A stretch of DNA of 64,000 nt from Bradysia coprophila (taxonomy: Eukaryota > Arthropoda > Insecta > Diptera > Sciaridae), in contig NC_050738.1 in NCBI RefSeq assembly GCF_014529535.1, positions 11,555,318 to 11,619,317 on the forward strand, read 5' to 3'. The translations under genes were made by a program, and so were the position numbers. Shown here piece by piece: positions 43,988 to 56,800 of this stretch (position 1 is its first letter; each line of letters begins with the position of its first letter). The notes under the pieces were generated by a model. That model did not search any database and was not told the DNA's origin. It saw only the letters and a program-made list of their open reading frames with translations.

Positions 43988-44590
43988 TAGATCCCAAATA
44001 CGCGACTTTTTAGGAAAACCATGAAACACGTATCGACTAGAATCTAAAACTCTATAACTTTGTCTTTTACACGAGGTTTCTATCTGCCGTATTTTCCGAG
44101 TTATGGCTGACATAGCTCGCACTTAAAACGCTCATAGCTCCCAAATAGACGACTTTTTAGGAAAACCATGAAACACGTATCGACTAGAATCTAAAACTCT
44201 ATAACTTTGTCTTTTACACGAGGTTTCTATCTGCAGTATTTTCCGAGTTATGGCTGACATAGCTCGCACTTAAAACGCTCATAGCTCCCAAATAGACGAC
44301 TTTTTAGGAAAATCATGAAACACGTATCGACTAGAATCTAAAACTCTATAACTTTGTCTTTTACACGAGGTTTCTATCTGCAGTATTTTCCGAGTTATGG
44401 CTGACATAGCTCACACTTAAAACGCTCATAGCTTCCAAATAGACGACTTTTTTGGAAAACCATGAAACACGTGTCGACTGAAATCTGAAACTCTATAAAT
44501 TTGTCTTTTAAACGAACTTTCTATCTGCCATATTTTCTGAGTTATAGGCCCCATAGCTCAATACCTTAAAACGCTCATAGCTCCGAAATT
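43988..44590. repeat. 147-bp tandem repeat, four units
   Basis: Units start near 43988, 44134, 44281 and 44428 (spacing 147 bp), with a partial continuation at 44577. The core is ACTTTTTAGGAAAACCATGA...CTCTATAACTTTGTC...GAGTTATGGCTGACATAGCT. The first three units are nearly identical and the fourth is more diverged. Related monomers occur at 12357-12590. Confidence 0.88.
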
Positions 44591-44649
44591 ATAAGCTTTT
44601 ATAAAAATTCCTTCAAATTAGTTTCTTAGAATTACGTCCTTAACATACC

Positions 44650-46480
44650 CTGAAAATTTCAGCCAAATCCACTGGTAAATTAAAAAGTTAAAAATCTTTT
44701 TATTTCGATACATCTGTTCTCGACAGATAAAGTAGCGCATGCACATCTGTCCAAAAAGTTTTTTTTTAGATTTGGAGAATGTATACCATGTACCATGCCT
44801 TCGGCCGGTACATAACATCTAAATTGTCAAAATAAACATCTTAGACAGAGGTGCATAATCTACTATTGACGGCAAGTGTGTAATTCCATCGTTTACTGTT
44901 TATAACAATAATTTGTATTTAGCATTTTGTACTCGACTCCGTTATTTTATTTGATTTAAGCAATGTACCAGCATTTGCACTGCACTGCATGATGTGAAAA
45001 GTATCTTAGTTGTATTCTTTATAAGTATAAATCGAATGTATGATACCGACTGTGGTATCTCAAACCCAGATATCCAAGTGCTGGTGCGTTGATTCCATAT
45101 TTTATTTTGCCGAATGTGAATCCGGCCTCCCCTTCGGCAAGGAATGTAACCTTCACACTAGTCAAAATAAATTTTTTTGAATCACTGAGAATCTCCGACG
45201 GAGATAATGTATTAGTACTTAAATAGAGTTAATGAAGGGGCTCTCCAAATAACTTTGCAGGCGCGCCTATTTCATCTGGTAATGACGGCGACGACAAGAA
45301 TAATAAATGCGCTCTGGCCAATGCGGTCTTTTATAACAAAATGTTCGTTAAAACAAAAGAAGTAAAAGATTTTTATGATCACGCTGTTGAAATTTGAAAC
45401 AAAAGAAGTAATAGATTTGACTAAGATATTGATGGTATGCTTGCCATCTGTGAAAGGATATTGTAATCAAGATTTAGCGTTTAATGACGTGACTTTTCAA
45501 TAGTTACAAAGTCATCTGCGAGTGCTTCACTTTTTCTAAAAAGAACACAGCATCTGTATTTAGCATTACCTAGCATATCAGCATAAGTACAACCATTTTA
45601 TGGCTGTTTTTACTATATATCCAAATGGTGTTTTCGAATTCTAGGTATTAAGGATTCCATCGTTTGAAGTATCCTGGGAGACAATAACACACATAAGTCT
45701 TTCGTATAGTCGGTGGCAATAATCGAGGCGGACGAAATTATCCTGGCATGATAGTACATATTATTAAGATTGCCATTTTCAGTCATAATATTAAGTTGAC
45801 TTAAAACTTGAAAGTTACAGTTTCGCGTCAACTTATAATTAAATTGAAGAAAACTTCTAATTTGTATGTCTTACGTTGACTTATAATTTATGAGGAGCAA
45901 GGCAGATGAAAAATCGCGATCTCTCTATTGCAGATCACGATCTTTAAAAAGCACCAAATTTCTGATTTACCCCGTCATACAGTGAAATGTCAGCATGAAT
46001 TTTGTCACCTGTTTTTCAGCTGAGCCACACAATCATTCAAAACTGTTTATACTTGTACGGTTGAAGCTGCATGCTACACAAAATCGTACAAAGACGCATA
46101 AATAGTTTTGATTTTATATATGGCTCAGCTGAAAAACAGCCGAAGCATATTCATTAGGTACATTTGAACAAATGCTTCGCTCCCCAGATCTAAACTATTT
46201 TTTAAAATTCTAAAAAAAATACGGGTCCATTATTTTAGCCTTCCGGACCAGATAGACACCATGCCAGATGAATTTAAGACTATTTCTCTAAAATGAACAG
46301 GCATAATATTCATGCTGAAGTTTCACTGCCTTTGACTGTAAAAGCAAATTATCCTTTTCCATCTGCTGGCTTTTTGTTTTGCACAATTCTGTATTTACGT
46401 ATTATAATATCCAATTTTCTTGTCACACATATTAACGAGACAAATTACCTGCTAGAGGGAAAATTTTTTAAATTTTCATG
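44650..46480. other. Intergenic DNA downstream of the GPCR
   Basis: No supported gene. The ORF 45613-45831 (minus) has no recognisable motif. A copy of the AAAGAAGTAAAAGATTTTT repeat lies at 45340-45425, and an inverted pair TTTTTCAGCTGAGCCA / TGGCTCAGCTGAAAAA at 46012 and 46121. Confidence 0.4.
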
Positions 46481-48318
46481 CTACTCGTGGTTACTATGAG
46501 GACTACCCGCTTCAAGGTTTTTAACATTTTTTCGGCATAAACTGATCCATCCCCCTGTCGATTTGGAATGCTGAAATAATGTTTACACTAGTCAGGAGTT
46601 GGAAGTGAGTCTAATATCCAATTTAACAACCGTTTTGCGGAGAAAAGAAAAATATGATGGGACAACAAACGTTCAAAGACACAAGAAAGTAAAAGAAAAC
46701 TCTTTGATAGACATTTCATGATGGAAAAATCACCATAATTTCCGTTGAAATGTTTTACACTCACCTTGTCTGAAGCTCGTCTGGGTATGTTGAAGAGACC
46801 GTATACTATCGGATTTATCGTTGAATTTGTGTAAGCAAAGATAAACAATCCTTTTTGTATCGGCTGCTGGACCGTTTGCGCGACATGTTTGTCAAGCCAG
46901 TACCTTCGTTTCAAAAGACATACTCATTGGTTCCCCAATTTTTTTTTCTTGAATTGATGTTCTACATACCAAACGGACATGAAGTAAAAAGGTGTCCAGC
47001 ATATGACAAAGCAAAGTACAATTGTGATCGTCATCCATAACGTTTTCTTTTTGGCTCTGCTCAGTACATCATCATTTGATCTTCGAAACCGCTCTAATAA
47101 TAAATCGAAAAAATTCCGTAAGCCAATCCAATTTCGGTTGATCAATTATCACGGGCATCTACTCACCCGTAGTGGACTTTCTGCTCTTTCTATACAATTC
47201 AATGTAAATGGATGCGTAGCAGAAAGTAATGATAATTAGCGGTAGTGTGTACATAAAAATCATTCCGAATAAAGAATAAACAATTTCGTGCCAATCCTCT
47301 TTAAAGAAGAAAAACGTTACGCATTGCTCATACCAGATGAACTGGGGATGGTTTTCCAAATGAAAAATAATTGCTTGTGGTATACTATAAGAAACAGTCG
47401 AGAAACAATTTGAAATCAAAATGAAAAAATTTGTTTTGACGAACTCTCCGGATTTAATTGAATCATGCGAATAAATCAACTAATAGATGGTGAAACGAGA
47501 GATTTGCTATTACCTAAATACACAAGCGGCTGTCCACGCCAACACTAACATTACCTTTCCACGGCGATCCATTCCAGCCAGGGACATTGGCTTAATGACC
47601 GCAAAATATCTTCAAATGGAATCCTTATTATCACACCGTACACCCGATCGAACAGTACAGAATTACCTATCAATAGATATACAAACGAGGACATTACTAG
47701 ACAAATACAATCCAAATGTCCGAAAAAATGCCATCAGACGGCACATTGCATCACCAGCTGTCCAAGCAACTGTTACTGCCCATCCTAAAATATAATACAT
47801 GATCTGTAAATTCGGCTTCGACTGGTCCTCAAGTGGTTTTTCTTTGTACCAATTTCCAAGGGCATATTGAGGAATGTGACGATTAGATCGGCCAGTGACA
47901 AATGCATCAGCATTGCATCAATACGACTTGGGTTTTTTAGTCTCCGTCGTATCAGTAGTATTAAAACTGTAAAATTACCTATCGATGACACTACAATGAG
48001 TATACTATAAAGTGAGAGAATTGCGAGAAAAGAAAACTATATAAATTGGAATCCAAACACGGTCTCTGAAGCTAATACACTCCCAACCCACCTATTTACT
48101 ATTATAACGACTCTATGTCCATCATTAAAAACCATATCTATAGGTAGTGTTGATGAAGAAATGTTGTCGAATGGTGACGGTTCTGTTGTGAAATTAACCA
48201 GTTCTGAAGGTAGCGTTGTGTATGGTGATGATTCCATTGTGAAATTAACCAGTCCTGTAGATGGCGTAGTGTATGATGTCGATTCCGGCTTGAAATTAAC
48301 TAGGTTTTGGTCTGACAT
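46481..48318 (-). CDS. AKH/ACP-type neuropeptide GPCR (GnRH-receptor superfamily)
   Basis: Rhodopsin-class receptor for an adipokinetic-hormone-like peptide, at the plasma membrane. Exons: 48318-48100, 48036-47850, 47784-47667, 47609-47514, 47384-47167, 47093-46970, 46903-46765 and 46570-46481, in phase, 396 residues. The start is the ATG at 48318. The N-terminus has three imperfect repeats with NFT glycosylation sites. TM1 is about residues 74-98 (SIGNFTVLILL); MLMHLSLADLIVTF marks TM2; DRY is at 174-176; FHLENHP and YEQCVTF in ECL2 are typical of the AKHR/ACPR clade; RFRRSNDDVLSRAK precedes TM6; CWTPF is in TM6; YWLDK and NPIVY (351-355) mark TM7. The RRSNDDVLSRAK and FCYASIY wording favours the ACP receptor over AKHR, but the two are close and I do not assign a symbol. 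The last exon (29 residues) is chosen on phase, a TTATTTCAG acceptor and an in-frame stop, and is the least certain part. Confidence 0.9.
48155..48312 (-). repeat. 48-57 bp in-frame repeats in the GPCR N-terminus
   Basis: Three imperfect units in the first exon encode LVNFKPES, LVNFTMESSPYTT and LVNFTTEPSPF. The repeats supply successive NFT glycosylation sites in the extracellular tail. Confidence 0.65.
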
Positions 48319-51300
48319 TTTTGGTTGCGGTTATACGGTCGTCTGCTGAGAAGAACAGTGTATTATTAGAGGGTTTTGCTCAATAGAGGAATAAAGTTCT
48401 TTAATAACAAATGTAATTTGGACATACAAAAACTCAATGCAATGCACTACACAAATAGCAAACTTACGACGACAATCACTCAAAGTTAGACTAGACAATT
48501 ACTTGGTAAGATTTTTGACAAATCTCAAATGTTTCCCGGTAGATACTTATCCTAACTAAGGTAAATTTTGAGATAAAATCTCTTCAATTTTGACTGTAAA
48601 TCTCAAAAGATTAATAAATCTTAAGAATTTCTAGCTCTCAGCAAATACTCTAGAAGAATTGTAGCTCCTTCGACTCGTCAAAATTAGAGGAACGGTGTTT
48701 CGACGTTCATATTTCATCCCTTCCATTATTTGTCAGATTTTAAGATTTAAGATTTTATCACGAACCGTGATTTAATGACGAAAAGTTAAACTTTCGTTGC
48801 ATTTGTTGCCAATGGCCTCGAGTGACAATCTGCACATTTTGTGACTAAAAAACCATTTTTCACTCGGTGGTATAAATTTTTACTATTTTATGACCAGCAA
48901 GTGGCATGGTAGATAAACAAGTTATAGTTACGAGCCCCCTGCCAGATACGAATACTGAAAGAGGAAATCGAGTCACACAAATGTGTGCTTGAACGAGATA
49001 AGACCAGGGACTCGTAACAAAAATAAAGGGGGCTCGTAAGTGACCTTTCTACCCTACTATCTTTAAGCGAGATACATTTTCAGAAAATTTCACAACATTT
49101 TTTTGTTTTCAAAATATTTATTGAATTAGACAAGATTTGGATAAATCATCGGGGAAATGTTTTCTTTTTGATAATATTAGCTCAACTTGGTTTAAGGTCT
49201 AACACGTGACACATTGGATACTCAATGTTAAACATTCCCATCAAATTTATTTTAGTCAACGATTTCAATCAAAACAATAAACACTTTGGCATATACTTCC
49301 GTTCCTCTTCAAAATAGGTTATTACTAACATCTAAATTCGTCAAAACAAAATTTTTACACGCCAATGCAATTAAAAAAAATATCGACTGCAAGCAACAGT
49401 GTAATATATCCGCTGTGAGCACAACAGTAATAACTGAATTACTGACTGCAAGCAGGTAAATATACATAGATAATTATGCGCACTTTGACCGTATGCGTTT
49501 GTATAATGACAGTGAACGATTATGATCGTGAGAAAACTCTAAACTTTGAGTTTGAGGTAAACACACTTCAGATACACTCCATAAAACTGCGTCACCTTTC
49601 CACACATATAGCACTTGAGTCGAAAAGAAGATGTTTTATGACTATCTTCGTAGGCAAGTTATTCTATTATCACATTTTGACTGCTTTCATGTTTTCGAAT
49701 TGGTTCAGAAAGACGATAGCATAAAACTAAACAAAAACCAAGGAAATTATCTTCGTCTTGCATAACTACAAAAAAATCGTGTTCCTTCTCGTATTTATCT
49801 GAATTTATCGACATCGTATAATGCACCTTATACAGTTTCTTGATTTACTTAAATATACAGTAGCAGTACCCTTTGGCCACTCTGTCAGCACTTAACACTT
49901 AAGGTCAACATGAATTTTAATTCCTATCTTTTGAGAATTTTTTATTTTAAATATTTTTTTGTGTCGATAATCACCCTCACAAAACAAATTTAATCAATTT
50001 CGCGCGGTTGTGTACAAGTCAAGGTCAATGTTTGGATTATGAATTCAAGAAATGTTAAAAAATTATTATAGAAATTCTTGTATAATTAACTGATTTCCTT
50101 ACTGTATATAAATATTAATTATTATTGGAACTGCAAATATATGCACTTAAATCACTGATCTCATAATTAAATTTAAATTATTACAAACTTTTTTCCATCG
50201 AATTTCTCTCTTCTTTTTTTTAACGTAAACACTTTTTCGTTAATTTTTTGGAATGCGTTTCTCCCATTGGCCTAGTACACAACTAGAACTTTTTCGTTTT
50301 AACAATTTTAACCAAAAAAAAATGTAAAAAAAAAATAATTTTCGAATAATCAAGTCAAAAGGTTATCGTTCAATTAAAATGTTTGTACTCTCGAATGTGC
50401 TCATTCGTTCGGGATAGAACTATTTGCCACACAGAGCATCATTTTACTCTTAAAATGGTATATTTCGGACTAATTCATTCACTAGCGGAGATGCTACTTT
50501 ACTTGTGTTTCTCAAAAAATAACAAGCAAACTGTTCGAATTATCGAAAAACTCATTAAAATTATATTTATTTGTGTTTGAAATTATAATCAAACGAATAA
50601 CATATTACAGAGTACATAATGTCTATATAAAACATGTGTAATCTACCGTCCACACAAACGATGATATTTATAATTACAATTTGTTAAAAGAAAATGAGTT
50701 GTTAACGAGTTATATTCAATAGAATGTATGACCGCCTGGCGGGTTACAATTAGTTAGAGAGCACCAGTTTTTCCCCACAGCGTTTTCACTGCGATCCAAA
50801 CGATTGCATCGATTACACTTGAATCGGTTGACTTTCAAATGTAAAAGTTTTCTTCGTCGATTTGTTTTTCCAAAGAAAATTTTGTGCAATTTGACTTTCC
50901 CAACGGCGCATGTTTTACCACCAATTTGTATATAGATTATGTGTATATACGCGGTGTTCAATATTGCTTGCCTTTTATTTTCAAATGAGCATGAAATTAT
51001 TTCAGATTGTTTCGTTAGATCTATCGGTTATTTTATACTGCGTGTCTTTACAGTTTGTCTCTGGTTGAATTTTTATTTGATTGATATCAATCAACGAATA
51101 AGGTCAATATCAATATTTTTTTGCGTTGGGTTAATGTTTCTGCTCGGTTATCGTTATAATCAGTACCTTGTTATAATACGTTGTCGGTTTGAATTCGAAA
51201 AATACAATGGGTTACCATGTAAGAATTTGTTGTTTTCGACGTTGTTAAAATGGTAATCGGAGATTTGTGGAGGAAAAGTTGATACGAGCTTTTGATATTA

Positions 51301-52544
51301 TAATCCTTCTTCTGTGTATCACGGTCATGCATTTATTATAAATATTCTAACGATGACAAATAATATTTTTTTTCCAATCTATCGTCAATCATTTACCCCG
51401 ATTTTTGTAACAACGTACGCAGTAACATACGCCGATACACACAATAAGGGTAGGTTGATGAAGGTTCATTCGAGTTTTTCTAATGAAGCGAAAAATTTTT
51501 TTTAGATAGAAAGCATTTTATTTTTGTTCGGAGTGCAGATGGATCTCTTCCACTAAAGGTCATGTGATAATTTCGTGGCAACTGAGAGGAAACTTATTAT
51601 CTGCAATAGTTCTGTTTAAAGGCAAAAAATATCGGTGTATGTGATGGTCAGCGAAATTTAGACATGGATTTGCTTCTGCTGATTTTCAGTGGAACTTATA
51701 CAAACGAAATTGCTTATACTTGTTGTATATTTTCCCCAAAGTTTCTGAAATTTTCCGAACTTTCTCCCCAGATTTCCCATTTCTTGGAAAATTAGAGAAA
51801 ACATAGAAAAACTACAAAAAAGTTGGAAAAATATTTTCCCAAAACGAGTCTTTGGGTCAAATGTTTGTATAAGTAGATCAGCACTGTACTTCTTTCATAA
51901 TAATCATTGACCAATATGTTTTACTTAGTTCGTTATAACATTCGCTTTTTTATAGGTTTGTTCCATCGTACTGTAAAAACGATGTATCTATAGCATGGAG
52001 ACCAACTTATATTAAGTGTACAACATTATTTATTGGTGGGATAAGGAAACTTCAAACTTCATCGAAGTTGCTTCTTAAGTTGACTGCACTTATTTCTCAT
52101 TGAACTTTTATTTCTGGTTATTAAGTAATCTACATTGAAGATTGACCATATTAATTTATTCTCTTTAATTAATTTATGATCTAGACCGATGATACTTTTA
52201 AGAGTCATTTTCAGAACCACTAGTTCTTTGTTTTCTATTAATTTCCCTTCACGTAACCAAAATTACTTGGGGAAAAGAATCAAAATTGCAACTAGCTTCT
52301 GTTCTTTGAACATTACCATAGCCGGAGCAACTAGATGAAGTCTGATACCTTTTTTCCAAACATTCCAAAAAATTGCAATTGAATCTTTATCTGCTATCTG
52401 CAAGGCTACAATAATAAGTGATGAACTCTGATTAGAGTTGTCTTTTTATAGCAAAATGAATGTTACAACAAACGAAGTAAAAGATTTTGTGCCAACTATT
52501 AAATTACAATAGAGATTTAGATTGTATTAAATAATAATAATATA
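48319..52544. other. Intergenic DNA, no firm gene
   Basis: Mostly AT-rich. A weak Cys-rich ORF lies at 50716-50961 on the minus strand. A dispersed repeat (GAAGTAAAAGATTTTGTGCC) is at 52460-52500. A short inverted pair, TTACGAGCCCCCT / AGGGGGCTCGTAA, lies at 48928 and 49026. Confidence 0.4.
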
Positions 52545-52905
52545 AAGTGTAGCCTACATTTGTGCGTTTCGTATTTTATTTTCGCCAGAATCCGTTTTGA
52601 AAAATGTACGACCACAAAAACGAATGTATTAAGTTTCAATAAAAAATACATTTGTTTGTGGTAATTTAATTAGATAAAACTGAAAGTTTCCTTGAACTGC
52701 TAAAATTTCTCAGAGCTGGTCAAACTGATACAACCAAATCCATTTTTTATTGAAAGTTAACACCTCTAGGGTTAACCCATTCGTGGTCGTTATTTATTAC
52801 GGACGTACATTTTTCAAAACGAATTCTGGTGAATATATATCACAGAAAATTAAATACGAAACGCACAAATGTAGGCTACAATTTCAGCTAAACATCCATC
52901 ACTCT
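52545..52905. mobile_element. MITE, TAGCTAAAATTGTAGCCTACA family, copy 2
   Basis: Inverted ends around GTGTAGCCTACATTTGTGCG and CGCACAAATGTAGGCTACA. The interior has CCAGAATCCGTTTTGAAAAA mirrored by TTTTTCAAAACGAATTCTGG. Longer than copy 1 (about 360 bp). Confidence 0.65.
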
Positions 52906-53845
52906 TAAGAGTGATATCGCCAAAACTTGAACCAATTTGAAAACAATGGTTCGGCGATCCAGGCAAGCTATAGCTCGTTTGAATCATCTTTCAATTCTAA
53001 GAAATAGGAATATTTTATTTTTTCGTTTGGTTTCCCATTTTTGAAGTGAACACGTGAAAAGTTGTAGCATGTCAAGGGATGGTGAAAACAGTTTTTTGGT
53101 GATGACTCGAGATAGACATGTTTATAAAAGTTAAAATATTGAAGAAACGTTGGTCTGTGGCAGACCTTCATACAGAGTATAATCATCGGTATGGGCCGCC
53201 ACCCGTTCTGGACTTATGACTAAAAATATGGTGAATGTTCCAATGAATATTGCGGAATGAACATTGCTATTCTGTTGATTTTGTACTGACGAAATTTTTC
53301 TTCCTACTTGTTTCATACACATTATCGAAAACAAACTTATATGATTTACCCACACTACCAAACAATAGTACATTTCGTACCGAGGACTAAAAGTCTTTTT
53401 TAGCGTCCCGTTTGATTACATCCCCCTAAATTATTTATTATTACTAAAAATTTAAGATGGCGGCTGTCAGCCATTTAAAAATTCAAGCGAAATTACAATA
53501 TTTCCAAAAAATCCATTTCTCGCCTGTAAATAGTAACCTACGAAAATTTTACTTCTGCACCAGCCGTCAAACACAGCAACTATAAAATAGACATTTTTTG
53601 TAAAGTTTTGACCGTTTATTTATCATTTAAGACACACAAAAATTAATTATTTTTTTGGATCAATATATCGTTTTGCTAAAGACAAGCTACTTATCTCTAA
53701 AAAACACATTCTCGATTCTTTCCAAAAACAAATCCCTTTGTTTTATAATTTGCTGAAAGAGGCACACAAATTCCTTTATATTTAAGTCAAACGATTGTAA
53801 AGCGAAGTATTCCTTAAAGGCAAAAGCAAAGCGATGAAAGAAAAT
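52906..53845. other. Region 3' of the protease gene
   Basis: No supported gene. A minus-strand ORF at 53131-53373 has a hydrophobic stretch (IFIGTFTIFLVIS) but no usable start right before it. ATGGCGGCTGTCAGCCAT-like palindrome at 53457. Confidence 0.35.
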
Positions 53846-56800
53846 TTATGGTTTCTTGACTTCATCTTCTCCATCCAAGCAATCAACGTTTCCATCATAC
53901 TTTTTGGCGCATCGATTGCTTGTCCGACAGATGGTGCCTGGGCAAATTAGTGTAGGCTGAATAGCAAGGGCATCATCTTCAAATTTATGTACTGTGGAAT
54001 TTATCCAGTCGAAATAAAATGAAGATTTCGTGTAAGCGGTGACGGAATCGGGTTCTCCACAAAAAATTTTGTCAGCCGTCTTCTTTTTGGGATTATATCC
54101 AATAGAAGTGATGCCAGCCAAATAATGTATGTATGTACGCATATCGTCTGTACATACCAAAGGGCCACCGGAGTCACCTGTATGAAAATAAAAACTTTCA
54201 AAAAATTTCCGTTTTTTCTTATGTTGAAATTGAGTCATACCTGAACATGCATCTCGACCGCCATCCGCGTATCCTGTGCAAGTAAACCTGGAGTTGTATT
54301 CAACACAATCAGGCACAATTGGAACATTCAATTCTCCTAGATTTTCCACTGGATACGGTCCACGATCAGTTAAACCACCCCAGCCGGCCTGTGTTTGTCG
54401 CAATAGTATTTCAATTTAATTGAAAACAAAAACTTCAAATTTTTCTTACTGTTACGCAAATCGTGCCATCTTCGGGTTTCCATAACCAATTGTCGTCAGT
54501 TCCATTTCGTATCACCTTCCTTCTCTGCAAGCAAATTGGCTTGACCCAACGGTTGAAGAACAAGCGCTCGTTGAGTTCTAGCAGGGCAAGATCATTTTTG
54601 TAATCTGTTAAGAAAGACGTAGTTAATCATTCCTACCGGCTTCACACACGAAATAAACTATCAACTCACTGTTTGCGTTGTATTCGGGATTTATGATGAC
54701 TCGGAAGACACGGGCGTATTGCTCGTAGGGCGAGAAACTATGTTGGCGTATAAAGCCTGCCCTTATTTGGAGGTAGTCATGTGCGGTGATCCGTATCCCT
54801 TCGTGATACACACAATGAGCGGCAGTTATGACCTGAAACGTCGCATGTTACATTATAACGTGTTAAAATTATGCTCCAAATTCATTTATACCCATCTCGT
54901 AGCAATGATGCTTCCTGCGCACACGAACTTTCCATTCAAATACAGGCCGACAATCCAAGGATTAGATTCGGCTGATGCATCTTTTCCACCCGCTATTCTT
55001 TCCTGGCTTGTGGAATCTATGATGCAGCCACAATAATCGGGGCATTCTACATAAACAAACACGTTCGTCGATTCCACGCTGTCTTTCGAACATTTATCCA
55101 CCACCTTACTAACCGGTTGATCCACTGTCACTTGCGATAAGTAACTGCCACCGTAGGTAGTTTCTACATGACGAATTGTTATTGAATCAAAACTGGAAAA
55201 TAGATACCATTTAAATATTTCTTACGAGAACTGTTACATTGATAGAATCGAATTACCTTACGGGAATACCTAGTTCCCGTTCGCATACTTTTAGTGCAAA
55301 GTTTTTCACATCGTTGTCGCAAACGGGATACCAATTCCCTTCCAAGTTCCTGTACAAAATCCCCTCGGTGCTTCTAACGAATGGGTCTACGGTTGAAGTC
55401 TTATTGGGTTTCAACAATAAACAGTCTTTTTCGTCCTCGTCATTCGAACATTGGCTGATGTGGTCACATTTCTGTATTTTGGTGTAACACTCATTCTGCA
55501 CATCAGAATAACATGAGTAAGAGTCTCGATCGCACCCATTACATCCAACTTCATCATCACCACCGGGACAATCAACATATGTGTCGCAAAGTTTTTTCTT
55601 GTCGATTTTCGAAACGCAAGGACAGTTTTGCTCATCCGTCCCGTCGATACAGTGCACTACCCCATCACATGATAATTCTTTTTCGAAGCATTGATGGACA
55701 ATGGTGCATTTGAATTCTTCATCGCCGCAGATTTTCAATTTATCAGGACTATCGTCGTTTCTAGCGACAGATACATCCGTCGATGGGTCTGTAAAAAACT
55801 TATTATTTTAAGTTGATGCTCAGTCGAATTTATGCGATGCAAACTTACCCAATTGAGGATATTGAACTGAATGATTTGTGGGCAATGGTGTAGGCAATTG
55901 TGCAGTCAATGGTGTAGCCAATGGTGCAGTCAATAGTGTAGGCCGTGTAGGCCGTGTAGGCGATGGGGTAGGCCTTGTAGGCAATGGTGAAGGCCATGTG
56001 GGAAATGGTGCAGGATATGGTGCAGGCAATGATGGTATAGTATTGTCATAGTGACTTCGTTGATTGTTGAATGGCGTTACAACTGGTTGTCCATTTGTAT
56101 CTAACCATGAAAAGAAATAGAAAAATATTCGTAATCGCCTTCTTTGTTAGATCATTGATGAAATAATTTGCAAGAATATTAGGGAGATTGCTATATTCAC
56201 TTATAGCTAAGTAGAAATGCGAAATTTAAAGTTATGCGTCAAGTGCTTTTACGTTATAAATGCCCATGTTGAATAATCCCTAGTGACCAGGTTGTCACTT
56301 GTGAGCGAAAATGTAATCAGATTTAATTAAATTGAAATGCGTCTATTCTGACTAAAAAGGCTAGTTTTCTTGGAAAAAGCAGTAATGTCAACAATATCTT
56401 TTTAATCATCAACGTCACGGCAGCCTCGGTTTATTTCTTTTTGTACACAAAAAGTCCGTTTTGTACACAAAAAGGCGATTGATTAGCATGCTGTCTTTAT
56501 CGATGATTGCCAAAACGTCGTCGACATATCTTTTCCAATAACGAATCTTTGAATGGTTTTGTACTACTATATAAGTAACATCCAAAAATTCCCGTGATCG
56601 TAGTTAATTAATTTAACACAGACACCAAATGTCATGTGAAATTAATGGAACGTAAGTGCATGGTGTAACAGCACTGCACATGGTGGACGTGTATATATAG
56701 AATGAACCAACACCAGGCTAAACGGAGGAGATTGACAAGGATTTGAAGTCGCTATCAGAACTGACTATCAATTTGACGAAAATTTGTATTTATAAGAATT

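Noticed and set aside
43291-43997. Two ORFs (43291-43554 plus, 43719-43997 minus) sharing a 60-residue identical stretch, as if a duplicated gene
   Set aside because: Identity comes from the inverted repeat being read on both strands; no start context, family or codon bias supports a protein.
43371-44590. CRISPR array
   Set aside because: Repeats are 147 bp, directly adjacent, without short uniform repeats and unique spacers; the genome is clearly eukaryotic.
47487-47795. 102-codon plus-strand ORF antisense to the GPCR
   Set aside because: Antisense shadow of exons 3 and 4 of the receptor, whose minus-strand reading has unmistakable TM3-TM4 and DRY signatures.
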